From contig CABXVD010000007.1 of the NCBI GenBank assembly GCA_902515625.1, positions 1 to 37,223 of the forward strand: a DNA stretch of 37,223 bases. Direction: 5' to 3'. Below are positions 1 to 9,997 of the stretch, piece by piece. Each line of letters begins with the position of its first letter. The stretch's first letter is position 1. This DNA comes from an uncultured Pelagibacteraceae bacterium. GTDB taxonomy: Bacteria; Pseudomonadota; Alphaproteobacteria; Pelagibacterales; Pelagibacteraceae. Under the pieces are notes generated by a model that had not been told where the DNA came from, did not search any database, and worked only from the letters and a program-made list of their open reading frames with translations. A program made the translations under genes and the position numbers.

Positions 1-624
1 TTAGATGATATTAAAGAAAAACTTTTAAGTATCGATAAGAAAACATTAATAAAGTACGGGTCAGTTGTTGGTGCTGTAATTTTATTCTTAATAATTTATT
101 ATGCAATTTTAAACCCAATTGTAGTTAATAAACGTACCCAACTAGATGATATGAATTTAAAGAATCAAGAAATTACTAAATTTGAAAATGACTTAATATC
201 AATTAAGAAAAAAATTAAAAAAATTAAACCAATATATGAAAAAAATTCATCTTTATTTCACTCTAAAAAAGAAGTTGAAGGATTGTATCAAACACTAAGT
301 CAATCCGCTGCAGCAAATGGCTTGATTGTTTCAAAAATAGATAAGCAAAAACCAAAGCCAGTTTTTCTAAATAAGAAAGGAAAAGTTACTAAGAAAAAAC
401 CAAAAAAAGTTACTAAAAAAAATGTTTCTTATTTTACGATACCAGTAAAATTTGAGGTAAAAGGTAATTTTTTAGGCTATATAAGATTTAAACGAGAGCT
501 ATCAAAATCTAATAAGATGTTAAATTTTGAAAAAGAATTAATAAAACTAGAAAAAGAAGGGTCTAGTGGTATAGTTGTTACAGGTGAGCTATCAATTGTA
601 GGATTAACAAATGAATTTTTATAG
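1..624 (+). CDS. pilO: Type IV pilus assembly protein PilO-like (5' end truncated by window edge)
   Basis: Frame +1 is open from base 1 (LDDIKEKLLSIDKKTLIKYGSVVGAVILFLIIYYAILNP...), extending the listed 151-624 ORF upstream; N-terminal TM then coiled coil, and position just before PilP/PilQ-like genes. Confidence 0.75.
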   Translation, partial: LDDIKEKLLSIDKKTLIKYGSVVGAVILFLIIYYAILNPIVVNKRTQLDDMNLKNQEITKFENDLISIKKKIKKIKPIYEKNSSLFHSKKEVEGLYQTLSQSAAANGLIVSKIDKQKPKPVFLNKKGKVTKKKPKKVTKKNVSYFTIPVKFEVKGNFLGYIRFKRELSKSNKMLNFEKELIKLEKEGSSGIVVTGELSIVGLTNEFL

Positions 625-1042
625 AAACATTTTTTTTATTTATTTTTTATTAGTTTTAATGTTAACTGGACCCGTTTCAGCTGCGGATGATGATGAACAG
701 TTGTTAAAAACAGAGGAAGAAGAGCTTCCATTAAATAATCCATTTGATGGAACAACTGGCTCCAATGCAACTTCACAATCAGCTTCAAGTACTACTGGAG
801 CAGAATTAGAAAATCCAATGAGTTTATATAACTTTAAATTGGTTGGAGTTATTGCTGGTAAAAAAAGTAGTTATATTTCATTAGTGAGCCAAGATGGAAG
901 AAATATAATCTTGCAATTAAATGAAGAATTATATGATGGATTTAAATTAGTCGATTTAAGATTAAATGAGGCTATATTTAAAAAAGCAGACAACACTTTT
1001 GTTTCTATAAATTTTAAAAATCAAGTTAGAGAGATCAAATGA
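611..1042 (+). CDS. pilP: Pilus assembly protein PilP-like periplasmic protein
   Basis: Signal peptide, acidic linker, 'NPF...LYNFKLVGVIAGKKSSYISLV' PilP/GspC-like core; between PilO-like and secretin genes. Confidence 0.65.
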   Translation: MNFYRNIFFIYFLLVLMLTGPVSAADDDEQLLKTEEEELPLNNPFDGTTGSNATSQSASSTTGAELENPMSLYNFKLVGVIAGKKSSYISLVSQDGRNIILQLNEELYDGFKLVDLRLNEAIFKKADNTFVSINFKNQVREIK

Positions 1043-2595
1043 GTTTTAAAAATTTGAAGATATTATTTTTATATTTGATTTTAGTTATCAGTGTGACTGG
1101 CTGTACTGTAAAAGATGGAAAAATAGTAAAAACAACGAAAGATTTCAAACAACCTGACACTTTAATAAAAGACGATATTAGAAAAAAAGGACAGTCAGAA
1201 ATTTCTAAAACCATAGATATGGGACCAAAACCTGTTTTTGGTGATGCAACAAAGCTTAAAAAAAGAAAAACAATTTCATCTCAGACAGCTAAAAACTATT
1301 TATTAATTCCAAAAAAGTATAAAAATTTAAAACAGACGGTGACCTTAAAGTTTCAAAATCTTGATTTTAGAGAAACAATGAAGCTGATGAGTAAAATGGG
1401 TCAAATAAATATTTTAGTTGGTGATGAAGTTGCTGGAGAAATATCTGCTGAATTAATTAATGTGCCATGGGATAAGGCATTTCAAGCACTTTTAGACACT
1501 AAAAATTATGCTTCAGATATTGATGTTGAAAGTAATTTAATTAGAGTTCATTCTCCTTCACAATTAACACAACAAGACACCTATAAAACATCAAGAGCGG
1601 CTGCAGTAAAAAATAAAGTTGAGTTAGAGGATTCAGTTGAGCCAATATTATCGGAAATTTTTAGACTTTATTATATAACACCTGCAGAAGCGAAAAAAAC
1701 AATAACAGAACTATTCACTGAAAAAGACTCATTTAATCCAATTAAAATTACAGAAGAAACTACAACCCGTTCTATTATTGTAAGAGGTAAACAAAAAGAT
1801 TTAGATGTAGTAGATAAGGTGATCGGTGAAATTGATGTTAGGACAAAGCAGGTTTTAATTGAAGCATTTATAGTTGAGGCGAGCTCAGATTTTGAAAGAG
1901 CTTTAGGAACTAGATTAGGTGGTTATTATCAAAAATTTGGAAATGTAGCAGGGGGTGTTGCTGGAAGTTCAAGCACAGGAAGTAAAGAGGCTCCTGATTT
2001 AGGTTTAGCAGCAGGTTTAGGCTCAGCAAAAGATACACTTACTAATTTTCCAGCTGCAGGCGCGACAAGTGGTATTGGTCTTTTAAAAAGGACTACAACT
2101 GGAGTTTTAAAGTTAGAAATAACTGCTCTAGAAAGTATGGGATTGGGTAAAACTATCTCTAATCCAAAAGTTTTCACTTTAGATAATCAAGTTGCAACTG
2201 TAACCCAAGGACAACAAATTGCATACCAAGGAACATCTGAAGGAGGTGGAACAACAACATCTTTTAAAGATGCTGCCTTAATTTTGCAAGTTACTCCATC
2301 AATAATTGGAGATGGAAATGTTTTGTTAGATATAAAAGTTAATAATGATAGTCCTGACACGTCTTCAGTTGCAGATGAACCACCTATAAATAAAATGGAA
2401 ATTATAACTAAGCTACTTGTTGCTGATGGAGATATAGTTGTAATAGGTGGAATTAAAAAGAATCAAGTAAGTGACAGTAAAAATCAAATGCCAGGAGTTG
2501 GTGATATGCCAGTAATTGGAAATTTATTTAAGGGAAAGGCTAAAAAAGATAACTTAGATGAATTATTGGTGTTTATTGCTGCTAAGGTATTATAA
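1039..2595 (+). CDS. pilQ: Type IV pilus / type II secretion secretin (PilQ-like)
   Basis: Lipoprotein-like N-terminus (VTGC), STN/N-domain region, secretin C-terminal domain (VLIEAFIVEAS..., GGIKKNQVSDSKNQMPGVGDMPVIGNLF). Confidence 0.9.
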   Translation: MSFKNLKILFLYLILVISVTGCTVKDGKIVKTTKDFKQPDTLIKDDIRKKGQSEISKTIDMGPKPVFGDATKLKKRKTISSQTAKNYLLIPKKYKNLKQTVTLKFQNLDFRETMKLMSKMGQINILVGDEVAGEISAELINVPWDKAFQALLDTKNYASDIDVESNLIRVHSPSQLTQQDTYKTSRAAAVKNKVELEDSVEPILSEIFRLYYITPAEAKKTITELFTEKDSFNPIKITEETTTRSIIVRGKQKDLDVVDKVIGEIDVRTKQVLIEAFIVEASSDFERALGTRLGGYYQKFGNVAGGVAGSSSTGSKEAPDLGLAAGLGSAKDTLTNFPAAGATSGIGLLKRTTTGVLKLEITALESMGLGKTISNPKVFTLDNQVATVTQGQQIAYQGTSEGGGTTTSFKDAALILQVTPSIIGDGNVLLDIKVNNDSPDTSSVADEPPINKMEIITKLLVADGDIVVIGGIKKNQVSDSKNQMPGVGDMPVIGNLFKGKAKKDNLDELLVFIAAKVL

Positions 2596-2597
2596 TA

Positions 2598-4367
2598 ATG
2601 TTTAATATAAGTAGAGAAAGCGAAGTTAATATTGTTAACACACTTATAGACCACGATGTTATTTCGGGTACAGATTTAATTAAAATTAAACAAGCAAGCA
2701 ATGATGGAGAAAAATCTCAAATAGAAACTATTTTTGAATTAGAGTTAGCTAACGAACAACAAATTTTAGATATTTTAATTAAAGAACAAGCTCTTGAGGT
2801 TGTTGATCTGTCAAAAGAGTCTCCAACAGAAGAGTTGAAAAAAATTCTTCCTTCAAATTATATTACAATGAATTTTATTGCTCCATTTAGAATAGATGGA
2901 AATATATTGCATATTGCAATTTCTGATAGTTCAAAACTTAGTTTAATGAGAAATTTAAAAACGATAACTAAAAAAGAAATTGAGTTACATGGTGCGAAAG
3001 TTTCACAAATATCTACATTTATTGATCAATTGCTATCTGATGGAGAAACAACTGTTCAAAGCATAGTTGAAGCTAAAAAAGCTGAAGAACAAGAAAGAGA
3101 AAAACAAAAAGAATTTGACTCAGAATTCTCAGAGGCAGGGGAAGTTTTAGAAAAAGAAGAGTTGGAAGAAGATATAGAAGCAATTGAAAATGAGTCTGAG
3201 GTTATTAAGTTTAGTACAGCAGTTGTTGCTGAAGCTATTAAAAGTGGAGTTAGTGATATTCATATTGAACCCTATAGGTTCTCTTCAAGAGTTCGTTATA
3301 GAACTGATGGTATACTTCAAGAACAAACTAAATTCGCAAGATTTCTTCATGATAATTATGGTGCAGTTGTTACCAGATTTAAAATTATGGGAAAACTAGA
3401 TATTGCAGAAAGAAGATTACCACAAGATGGAGCGATACCGTTTAGAATAGATGGTAAAATTGTAGACTTGCGATTATCAATTTTGCCAACAGCAAATAAT
3501 GAGAGAATTGTAATGAGGGTTCTAAATAAAGACGCAGGTAATATAAGTTTAGAACAATTAAATTTTGAAGAAACTGATTTAAAAAATTTGAGAAAAGCAA
3601 TTCATGGTACTCAAGGATTAATATTAGTTACTGGTCCAACAGGGTCTGGAAAAACAACAACTCTTTATAGTATTTTAAAAGAAGTAAGCAAACCTGATTT
3701 AAATATTTTAACTGCAGAAGATCCTGTTGAATTTGAATTAGATGGAGTAGGGCAAGTTCAAACTAAAGATGATATAGGATTTACTTTTGCAACGGCATTA
3801 AGATCTTTTTTACGTCAAGATCCTGAAATTATTCTGATTGGGGAGATGAGAGATAAGGAAACAGTTGATATTGGGCTTAAAGCTGCTTTGACGGGTCACT
3901 TAGTTTTTAGTACTCTTCACACTAATGATGCTCCAAGTACAATTACTAGATTGCAGAATATGGGGACACCAGATTATTTAATTAGTGCAGCATGTACATT
4001 AGTTTTGGCACAGAGACTTGCAAGAAAAACATGTGAAGATTGCAGAATACCTGATGAAGATGTAACCCCAGATGTTTTAACACAACTTGGAATTTCTTCA
4101 GAACAAGCTTCAAGAGCAAAAGTTTTTAAAGGAAAGGGTTGTAATAAGTGTAATGATACTGGTTACAAAGGTAGAATGGGTATTTACGAAATTTTAAATG
4201 TTACAAAACCAATTAAAGAAGCTATTTTATCAAAAGCGACTACACCTGAAATTAAAAAGATTGCAGTAGAAGAGGGTTTTAGAACCATGCAAGATATGGG
4301 TAGAGAGATGATACTTTCGGGTGATTTAAACTTTAGAGAATTTGATAGAGTACTTTCATCTGATTAA
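2598..4367 (+). CDS. pilB: Type IV pilus assembly ATPase (PilB/GspE family)
   Basis: Walker A GPTGSGKTTTLYS, Asp box, His box, tetracysteine CEDC...CNKC zinc motif. Confidence 0.93.
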   Translation: MFNISRESEVNIVNTLIDHDVISGTDLIKIKQASNDGEKSQIETIFELELANEQQILDILIKEQALEVVDLSKESPTEELKKILPSNYITMNFIAPFRIDGNILHIAISDSSKLSLMRNLKTITKKEIELHGAKVSQISTFIDQLLSDGETTVQSIVEAKKAEEQEREKQKEFDSEFSEAGEVLEKEELEEDIEAIENESEVIKFSTAVVAEAIKSGVSDIHIEPYRFSSRVRYRTDGILQEQTKFARFLHDNYGAVVTRFKIMGKLDIAERRLPQDGAIPFRIDGKIVDLRLSILPTANNERIVMRVLNKDAGNISLEQLNFEETDLKNLRKAIHGTQGLILVTGPTGSGKTTTLYSILKEVSKPDLNILTAEDPVEFELDGVGQVQTKDDIGFTFATALRSFLRQDPEIILIGEMRDKETVDIGLKAALTGHLVFSTLHTNDAPSTITRLQNMGTPDYLISAACTLVLAQRLARKTCEDCRIPDEDVTPDVLTQLGISSEQASRAKVFKGKGCNKCNDTGYKGRMGIYEILNVTKPIKEAILSKATTPEIKKIAVEEGFRTMQDMGREMILSGDLNFREFDRVLSSD

Positions 4368-4376
4368 ACATAAACA

Positions 4377-5615
4377 ATGGAAAACTATACTTACAAAGGC
4401 ATTTCCGGAAGCAAATATATTTCAGGCGAAATTGAAGCATTAAATTTAGACGAAGCCTCTCATAAACTTAAACAACAAAAAATTATAATCACCAATATAA
4501 CCAAGACTCAAAAAAAAGGGGCAGCCAAAACAAAAGAAAAGAAAAAAGGCTCTCAAATTAGTTTATTTAAAAAAAAGATTAAACCTCAAGATACTGTAGT
4601 TTTTTCAAAACAATTCGCAACAATGGTTAAAGCTGGTTTGCCAATATTAGGTACATTACAAATGTTAAGAGACCAAACAGAACACCCAACAATGAAGGAA
4701 ATAATTGAAGATATTAGGAAAAGTTTAGAGGGTGGTGTTACTTTATCAAAATGTTTTGCTAAATATCCTAAAACATTTGATAATATTTATGTTAATTTAA
4801 TTAAAGCAGGTGAGGCCAGTGGTAAACTAGATCTTTTTTTATTGAAACTTGTTGATTCCCTTGAAAAAAAAGAAGCAATTAAGAAAAAGATTAAAGGAGC
4901 GTTAATGTACCCAACTGTCATGTTTATTGTGGCAATTTCAGTAATGGTTTTTATGTTAACAAATGTGGTCCCAGTTTTTGCTGAAATGTATGGTGGAATG
5001 GGAGTTGCTCTGCCTACTCCTACTGCAGTCATTTTACAAGCAAGTGATTTTATGCGAGGCTCTGGTGGAAAAATAGTGTTCTTAACTTTAGCCATTGGTT
5101 TTGCTATTTTCAAATACACAACGACTAAAATTGAAAAAATTAAATATATGTGGCATGGAAGAGTGTTAAAACTTCCAATTTTTGGACCAATGATTTTAAA
5201 ATCTATGTTAGCTAGAATTGCACTAGTTATGGGAAATTTAAGTGCGGCAGGTGTAAACTTACTAGAAAGTCTTGAAATCGCTAAATCAGTTAGCACTAAT
5301 GTAGTAGTAACTGAAGCATTAGAAAATGTAAAAAAAGGAGTTTTTTCTGGAGATACGCTTACAAAATTATTTTTAAAAGAACCAATTTTTCCACCAACAT
5401 TTAGTCAATTAATTTCGGTGGGAGAACAGACAGGTAGTTTGGATGAAATGTTCACTTCTGTTGCGAGTTATTATGAGGAGGAATTTGATACTGCAGTTGA
5501 AAATATGTCGACTTTGATTGAACCTATTATGATTGTTTTTATGGGATCAATGATTGGTGGTTTGATGATCGCAATGTATTCACCAATATTTAATATTGGT
5601 GCAATTATTGGTTAA
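4377..5615 (+). CDS. pilC: Type IV pilus inner-membrane platform protein (PilC/GspF family)
   Basis: Two GspF-like repeats (FSKQFATMVKAGLPIL..., RIALVMGNLSAAGVNLLESLEIA) and TM segments. Confidence 0.92.
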   Translation: MENYTYKGISGSKYISGEIEALNLDEASHKLKQQKIIITNITKTQKKGAAKTKEKKKGSQISLFKKKIKPQDTVVFSKQFATMVKAGLPILGTLQMLRDQTEHPTMKEIIEDIRKSLEGGVTLSKCFAKYPKTFDNIYVNLIKAGEASGKLDLFLLKLVDSLEKKEAIKKKIKGALMYPTVMFIVAISVMVFMLTNVVPVFAEMYGGMGVALPTPTAVILQASDFMRGSGGKIVFLTLAIGFAIFKYTTTKIEKIKYMWHGRVLKLPIFGPMILKSMLARIALVMGNLSAAGVNLLESLEIAKSVSTNVVVTEALENVKKGVFSGDTLTKLFLKEPIFPPTFSQLISVGEQTGSLDEMFTSVASYYEEEFDTAVENMSTLIEPIMIVFMGSMIGGLMIAMYSPIFNIGAIIG

Positions 5616-6027
5616 TAATTTTTTTTTTTAAAATAAGGTGGTTAACCCAATCATCAGTTTTTTCTTTATTAAAAATAATTTCATCCATTACTTGTTTAAT
5701 AAAAAAAGTTCCTAACCCACCTGGTTTAATATCATCTAAATCTCTTGGTTTAACATTTTCTTCTATTACAAGTTTACCCTTGTCATAAAGATCAATTTGT
5801 AATTCGTTATTATTATATGAAATTTGTAATCTCATTTTGTCTGGACTATCTTTATTTTCATATGCATGTTTGATAATGTTTTGTGCTGCTTCGGAAATAA
5901 CAAGAATTAATTTTTCTTGCTCATTTTCTAAATCTTGATTTTTTTGAAAAATTTCTCTGCAGAAATTTCTTATTTCTCTTAGGCTTGAGGATTTAATTTC
6001 AAAATCAGCATGTAGGGTAAAGCTCAT
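5605..6027 (-). CDS. RsbW/SpoIIAB-like anti-sigma-factor serine kinase (HATPase_c)
   Basis: N-box EAAQNIIKHAY, DKGK and GGLGTFFIKQVMDE motifs; adjacent STAS gene. Confidence 0.85.
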   Translation of the reverse strand: MSFTLHADFEIKSSSLREIRNFCREIFQKNQDLENEQEKLILVISEAAQNIIKHAYENKDSPDKMRLQISYNNNELQIDLYDKGKLVIEENVKPRDLDDIKPGGLGTFFIKQVMDEIIFNKEKTDDWVNHLILKKKIINQ

Positions 6028-6050
6028 TTTGTATTCAGATTTTGATATTT

Positions 6051-6350
6051 TTATTCAATATTTAATATTTGCTCTAGCTTTGCCATCATTATGACTTTAA
6101 GAACTGATTTGCTGATTTCTTTAAGCACAACCTTTTTTCCTAACTCTACTGCTTTTTGGTGACTTTCAATTAAAACTGAAATTCCAGAAGAGTCCATGTA
6201 CTGCACATCTTTAAGATTTATATGAATTTCATTTGCAGACTCAATAAGCGGCATAATGGCCTCTTTTGCCTTATCTCCAACATCCATATCTATTTCGCCA
6301 TTAAGGTAGATTGTAGATATGTTGTTTTCTTCTGTTACGTTATAAGTCAT
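6051..6350 (-). CDS. STAS-domain anti-sigma-factor antagonist
   Basis: 99 aa with MDSSGISVLIESH motif typical of SpoIIAA/RsbV. Confidence 0.88.
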   Translation of the reverse strand: MTYNVTEENNISTIYLNGEIDMDVGDKAKEAIMPLIESANEIHINLKDVQYMDSSGISVLIESHQKAVELGKKVVLKEISKSVLKVIMMAKLEQILNIE

Positions 6351-6527
6351 GTATTAAATTGTGATATTATTAGCATTTTATTTTATTTTTAGAACTAAAT
6401 TCTTCAATTATTAGTTGTTTTTTTTACAAAAAATTAATACATTTTGTATTTACAAGTGAAATTTAAATACTTAAAATTTGAATTAAAGAGTTATAATTAT
6501 AAAAGTTATAATAAATAGGAAAAAATT

Positions 6528-7031
6528 ATGAAAAAAAATAAACAAAAAGGTTTTACATTAATTGAATTGCTAGTGGTTGTAGCAATTATAGGAATTTTAG
6601 CATCAGTAGGTGTTGTTGCATATAACGGATACACTAGTTCAGCACAAAAAAGTGCAGCTGACTCAAATCACAACTCAGTTGTTAAGTGGATACAAAATGA
6701 ATATCAAAAATGTTCTATTGGAGAAGATACTGCAATGAATGCAAACCTTGATTGTATAGATGATTCGAATGAGGCAGCAGATAGCACAGATGTAGCTAAG
6801 GCTACAATTGCATCTCAACAAGCTGATACTGCAAAGATGAACAATCCTTATACAAAAACAGCAGCAGTACAAAATGAAGGAACAACAGTACCCACTATTT
6901 GTTCTACTACTAATAGAGGTCAGATAGTAATAACAACAGATGGTGATACTAAAATTATAGTAACTACATGTAAAGCAGCTAAAGATGGGGATACAACAAA
7001 TCTTCTGTCAGATACAATTGCATTAAATTAA
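6528..7031 (+). CDS. pilA: Type IV pilin (major pilin candidate)
   Basis: Prepilin motif KGFTLIELLVVVAIIGILASVGVVAYNGY; cysteines in C-terminal half. Confidence 0.92.
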   Translation: MKKNKQKGFTLIELLVVVAIIGILASVGVVAYNGYTSSAQKSAADSNHNSVVKWIQNEYQKCSIGEDTAMNANLDCIDDSNEAADSTDVAKATIASQQADTAKMNNPYTKTAAVQNEGTTVPTICSTTNRGQIVITTDGDTKIIVTTCKAAKDGDTTNLLSDTIALN

Positions 7032-7044
7032 AAATTTAATTTAA

Positions 7045-7485
7045 TTGAGAAATAAAAAAAACTTAAGTGGTTTTACACTAACTGAGTTATTAGTTGTTGT
7101 AGCCATACTTGGTATACTTTCTGCGGTAGGAATAGTTAGTTACAATGGCTATGTTGGTTCTGCACAAAGAAAATCTGCTGAAAATTTAATGCAACAAATA
7201 GCATTAGCTCAATCGGAACATCTATCTGATAATGGTACCTATTATAGTGTATCAGAATCTAATTGTGAACCAACTACTGAAACACTAGCAGATATTTATC
7301 AAAATCTTTTAGGATCAACAACTGCTGCTAAAGCCACTGAAAAAGCAAAAGATAGTGCTTTTGCAATTTGTATATCCAAAGATGAGAGAGAAGGGAGCCA
7401 AACAGAATATCTAATAACTGCATCTAAAGGGGACCTTAAAATTTACATGAATTCTGTGGGTGAAATTGATAGCAATGAAGAATAA
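7045..7485 (+). CDS. Second type IV pilin-like protein (TTG start)
   Basis: SGFTLTELLVVVAILGILSAVGIVSYNGY prepilin motif; tandem with previous pilin. Confidence 0.9.
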   Translation: MRNKKNLSGFTLTELLVVVAILGILSAVGIVSYNGYVGSAQRKSAENLMQQIALAQSEHLSDNGTYYSVSESNCEPTTETLADIYQNLLGSTTAAKATEKAKDSAFAICISKDEREGSQTEYLITASKGDLKIYMNSVGEIDSNEE

Positions 7486-7503
7486 TTTATTAGCTGATGT
7501 AAA

Positions 7504-7767
7504 ATGAAAATAAAATTTGAATTATTAACTAATTTATCAAATAACAAGTTATCTCAAAGACAAAAAATATTTTTATCAGCAAGTATTGGATGGATAGTTT
7601 TTATTGGTTTTTTGACTTGGTTAAATGGAATTAATGATCTTGCATTAATAAAAACTTTTAGATGGGATGAATGGTTTTGGTTTGGAATTGTTCCCGCAAC
7701 AACTCCTTATATAATTTACTACATTTGGAGACCACAAAGTAACCAAGAAGACGATAAGCAAGAGTAA
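7504..7767 (+). CDS. Small membrane protein of unknown function
   Basis: 87 aa, two hydrophobic segments, 18 nt downstream of pilin gene. Confidence 0.6.
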   Translation: MKIKFELLTNLSNNKLSQRQKIFLSASIGWIVFIGFLTWLNGINDLALIKTFRWDEWFWFGIVPATTPYIIYYIWRPQSNQEDDKQE

Positions 7768-7782
7768 AAATTAATCACAAAC

Positions 7783-8079
7783 ATGAACAAATTTCTAAAA
7801 GTTCTAATCATTTTAATAATGTTTTCAGGTTGCACTCAAAATACAGCTCAACTTGTCCCAGCTTTGTCATTTGCAACTAGTGGGAGTATAAGTAAAGCTC
7901 TTTTATCAGGATCCATAAACAAGGGTATTAAACATCACACAGGCAAGAGTGTTAGCGAGCATATGGCCCAATCTTTGCAGCGAAATTTAGATTGTTCTGA
8001 TAATACTAGCAATGAGTTGTTAACAATCTTCTTCGTAAATTACTCAGATATAGACTGTTATTCACAAAGTATTAATTAA
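7783..8079 (+). CDS. Small putative lipoprotein
   Basis: MNKFLKVLIILIMFSGC lipobox-like signal; no recognised domain. Confidence 0.6.
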   Translation: MNKFLKVLIILIMFSGCTQNTAQLVPALSFATSGSISKALLSGSINKGIKHHTGKSVSEHMAQSLQRNLDCSDNTSNELLTIFFVNYSDIDCYSQSIN

Positions 8080-8137
8080 AAGCCATTAGAGTGCTTTATT
8101 GAGTGAAATTAAAATATTATTTGTTAGCTTGTTATAA

Positions 8138-9052
8138 ATGAATAACACATTTGAAAAATCTCAAAATTTAAAAGCTTACTTTATGTTGGTTTGTGCCACA
8201 TTGTTTTGGGCAGGTAATTTTAATATGGGAAAGTTTGCTTTCATAGAAAATATATCCCCATTTACCCTTGCATTTTTAAGATGGCTTCTAGTTTGGATAA
8301 TACTAATGCCTTTTACTTATAAAGAAATTTTAAGTTTAAAAAAAATAATAATTAAAAATTTTAAATTATTATTTTTGTTAGGACTTAGTAGCGTTTTTTT
8401 GTTTACAGCACTTACTTACAAAGCACTAAATTATACACAAGTAATAAATGCATCACTATTTAATACAGCTATACCAGCTACAATTATTCTGGTTTGTTTT
8501 TTACTTAAAATAGAAAAAACAAATATTTTTCAGTTATCTGGTCTGTTAATTTCAACCTTAGGAATTTTAGTAATCATTACCAAACTCGATTTAGATATAT
8601 TACTTTCGCTAGCTTTTAATACAGGAGATTTATTTATGATTGCAGCAATTATTTCCTGGGGCGTTTACTCTGCATTTTTAAAAAAAAGAAATTTTGAAAT
8701 TTCTCTTTTAGCACTTGTCCAAATTATTTGTACTTTTGGATTATTAATGCTTGCGCCTGCTTTTTTAATCGAAGTAAATCAAGGCAACTCAATAAATTTA
8801 AATTTAAACTTAATTTATATTTTACTGTATGTTGCAGTTTTTCCAAGCATTGGATCTTATTATTGTTGGGCTGGAGCAGTATCAATCATAGGGCCGAATA
8901 GATCAGGAATATTTTTATCATTAATCCCTTTATTTAGTACGATTTTTGCAATGATATTTTTTGATGAAAAATTTTTATTTTATCATTTAATTGGAACCGT
9001 TTTAATTATATTAGGTTTATTTTTATCAAACAAAAAAATAATAAATGTTTAA
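8138..9052 (+). CDS. DMT-superfamily EamA transporter
   Basis: About 10 TM segments, EamA-type sequence. Confidence 0.85.
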   Translation: MNNTFEKSQNLKAYFMLVCATLFWAGNFNMGKFAFIENISPFTLAFLRWLLVWIILMPFTYKEILSLKKIIIKNFKLLFLLGLSSVFLFTALTYKALNYTQVINASLFNTAIPATIILVCFLLKIEKTNIFQLSGLLISTLGILVIITKLDLDILLSLAFNTGDLFMIAAIISWGVYSAFLKKRNFEISLLALVQIICTFGLLMLAPAFLIEVNQGNSINLNLNLIYILLYVAVFPSIGSYYCWAGAVSIIGPNRSGIFLSLIPLFSTIFAMIFFDEKFLFYHLIGTVLIILGLFLSNKKIINV

Positions 9053-9995
9053 AGTTGCTATTTTAGATGATTATCAAAATGTTGCACAGCAGTTTGTAGA
9101 TTTAGAAAAACTATCTGGAAAATATGAATTTAAAGTTTTTAGTGAACCCTTTGTGGATGAGGCAGATGCTATTGAACAATTGTTAGATTTTGAGGCTTTG
9201 CTAATAATGAGAGAGAGAACACCAATTACTAAAAATTTAATTGATAATTTAAGTAGTTTAAAATTTGTTATCACCAGTGGATTAAGAAATAAGTCTATTG
9301 ATTTGGAAGCTGCAAAAAAAAGAAAAGTAATTGTTTGTGGAACAGATATAAACCAAAACCCAACTCCTGAATTAACTTGGGCACTTATTTTAGGCTTGGC
9401 CAGGAACTTTAAAGAAGAATTTGACAATATGTACCAAGGATATTGGCAAACAACTGTAGGTGTTGAATTAAAAGGTAAAATTCTTGGATTAATTGGTCTT
9501 GGTCGTGTTGGATCTCAAGTTGCTAAAATTGGAAAAGCTTTTGGCATGCAAGTTATGGCGTGGAGTGAAAATTTAAATCTTGATACTTGTAAGGAATTAG
9601 ATGTGCTTCCATGTAGTAAAGAAGACTTAATAAAAAATTCTGATTTTTTATCTATCCATGTTCAAGGTGGCGAAAGATACAAAGATTGTATTACTATAAA
9701 AGAGTTTGATAATATGAAAAAAACATCATTTATTATTAATACCTCCAGAGGGGAGATTATTAATGAAGATGATTTAATTATTGCACTATCAACAAATGTA
9801 ATTGCTGGCGCAGGAATTGATGTTTATGAAAAGGAACCTTTACCAGAAAACAACAAATTAAGATTTTTACCAAATGCGTTGCTAACACCCCACATAGGTT
9901 ATGTTACTGCAGAAAATTACAGTACATTTTATAGTCAAATGATAGAAGGTTTGGAGGCTTGTGTGAATGGGAAGCCTGTTCGAGTGTTAGAGTAA
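9045..9995 (+). CDS. D-2-hydroxyacid dehydrogenase family protein
   Basis: GKILGLIGLGRVGSQVAKIGKAFGM Rossmann motif, TSRGEIINEDDL, LLTPHIGY. Confidence 0.9.
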   Translation: MFKVAILDDYQNVAQQFVDLEKLSGKYEFKVFSEPFVDEADAIEQLLDFEALLIMRERTPITKNLIDNLSSLKFVITSGLRNKSIDLEAAKKRKVIVCGTDINQNPTPELTWALILGLARNFKEEFDNMYQGYWQTTVGVELKGKILGLIGLGRVGSQVAKIGKAFGMQVMAWSENLNLDTCKELDVLPCSKEDLIKNSDFLSIHVQGGERYKDCITIKEFDNMKKTSFIINTSRGEIINEDDLIIALSTNVIAGAGIDVYEKEPLPENNKLRFLPNALLTPHIGYVTAENYSTFYSQMIEGLEACVNGKPVRVLE

Positions 9996-9997
9996 TA

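Noticed and set aside
4787-5296. 169-aa minus-strand ORF opposite pilC
   Set aside because: Antisense shadow of a well-supported GspF-family gene; no recognisable domain and unlikely composition
9959-9997. Upstream start for the deacetylase gene
   Set aside because: The extra 13 residues (MCEWEACSSVRVI) overlap the upstream dehydrogenase; ATG at 9998 right after its stop is more plausible
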